From positions 1 to 5,033 of the forward strand of contig JALSJL010000085.1 in the NCBI GenBank assembly GCA_026989405.1: a DNA stretch of 5,033 bases. Direction: 5' to 3'. The notes beneath the pieces are model-generated. The model was not told the origin of the DNA, searched no databases, and worked only from the letters and a program-made list of their open reading frames with translations. The stretch comes from Marinosulfonomonas sp. (GTDB lineage: Bacteria > Pseudomonadota > Alphaproteobacteria > Rhodobacterales > Rhodobacteraceae). The position numbers and the translations under genes are program-made. Positions 4,857 to 5,033 of this stretch are shown one piece after another (within the stretch, counting starts at the first letter, position 1; the number at the start of each line of letters is the position of its first letter).

Positions 4857-5033
4857 ATGAAAGACCAGGTAATTGAGCAACTCAAGACAGTTGAGATGCC
4901 GGGCGCCGGGACCGACATTGTCGCGGCCGGCGTTGTGGCCGACATCGCAGTCGACGGACCCAAGGTCATTTTTTCACTGAAAGTCCCGGCGGGCATGAAT
5001 GGCGCCGTGGCCGAGTTGCGCAGGAAGGCTGAA
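4857..5033 (+). CDS. mrp: Mrp/ApbC-type iron-sulfur cluster carrier ATPase, N-terminal part only
   Basis: The visible 59 residues (MKDQVIEQLKTVEMPGAGTD...) form the start of a MIP18/DUF59-type domain: helix with VIEQLKTV (5-12), the family-like PGAGTDIVAAGVVADIAV stretch (15-32), where many members have DPExGxDIVxxGxV, then a strand VIFSLKVPA (37-45) and the helix AVAELRRKAE (50-59). This order matches the N-terminal domain of Mrp/NBP35-family ATPases of bacteria, which carry Fe-S clusters to apo-proteins in the cytoplasm. The P-loop and CxxC would lie beyond the right edge, so a stand-alone MIP18-domain protein (SufT-like) cannot be excluded. The ATG at 4857 has a strong GAGGGG 6 nt upstream (4845-4850), which fixes the start. 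It is divergent from the Hint gene. Confidence 0.8.
   Translation, partial: MKDQVIEQLKTVEMPGAGTDIVAAGVVADIAVDGPKVIFSLKVPAGMNGAVAELRRKAE

Overview
The window looks like chromosomal DNA from an alphaproteobacterium of the Rhodobacteraceae (Rhodobacter/Roseobacter group). This rests on high GC with strongly GC-ending codons, a malyl-CoA lyase that I recognise as very close to the Rhodobacter sphaeroides Mcl1 type, a Hint-type domain of the kind common in this group, and an intergenic word (CCTCCGGCGGGGATATTT) that I remember as frequent in Rhodobacterales genomes. No mobile element, CRISPR array, tRNA or rRNA was seen.

Left part (1-2244, minus strand): a leftward cluster dgcN - dgcA - dat. dgcN (DUF1611 family, D-glutamate N-acetyltransferase) and dgcA (enolase superfamily, N-acetyl-D-glutamate racemase) are the two core enzymes of the N-acetyl route of D-glutamate breakdown. 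dat, cut by the left edge, is a class IV PLP D-amino-acid transaminase. A working model: Dat moves the amino group of D-amino acids (for example D-Ala from peptidoglycan) onto 2-oxoglutarate, giving D-Glu. DgcN then acetylates D-Glu and DgcA inverts it to N-acetyl-L-Glu, which a deacetylase encoded elsewhere turns into L-Glu. dgcA and dat are 10 bp apart, with the ribosome binding site of dat overlapping the dgcA stop codon.

Middle (2245-3501): a divergent intergenic region of about 297 bp, then mcl1 on the plus strand, encoding L-malyl-CoA/beta-methylmalyl-CoA lyase of the ethylmalonyl-CoA pathway. The intergenic region holds two different candidate operators: an AT-rich block of GAATATTTT repeats on the dgcN side, and a pair of TTTGCG-N2-CGCAAA palindromes exactly 21 bp apart on the mcl1 side.

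Right part (3502-5033): a convergent region of 356 bp without a convincing gene, then a leftward small gene for a Hint_2-like domain whose expected catalytic residues appear to be replaced. A non-coding stretch of about 460 bp follows, holding a CtrA-like site and a CCGGCCGG hairpin. Last is the start of a rightward gene for a Mrp/ApbC-type iron-sulfur carrier protein, cut by the right edge. The most interesting items are the complete D-Glu module with its transaminase, the tandem palindromes before mcl1, and the eroded Hint protein.
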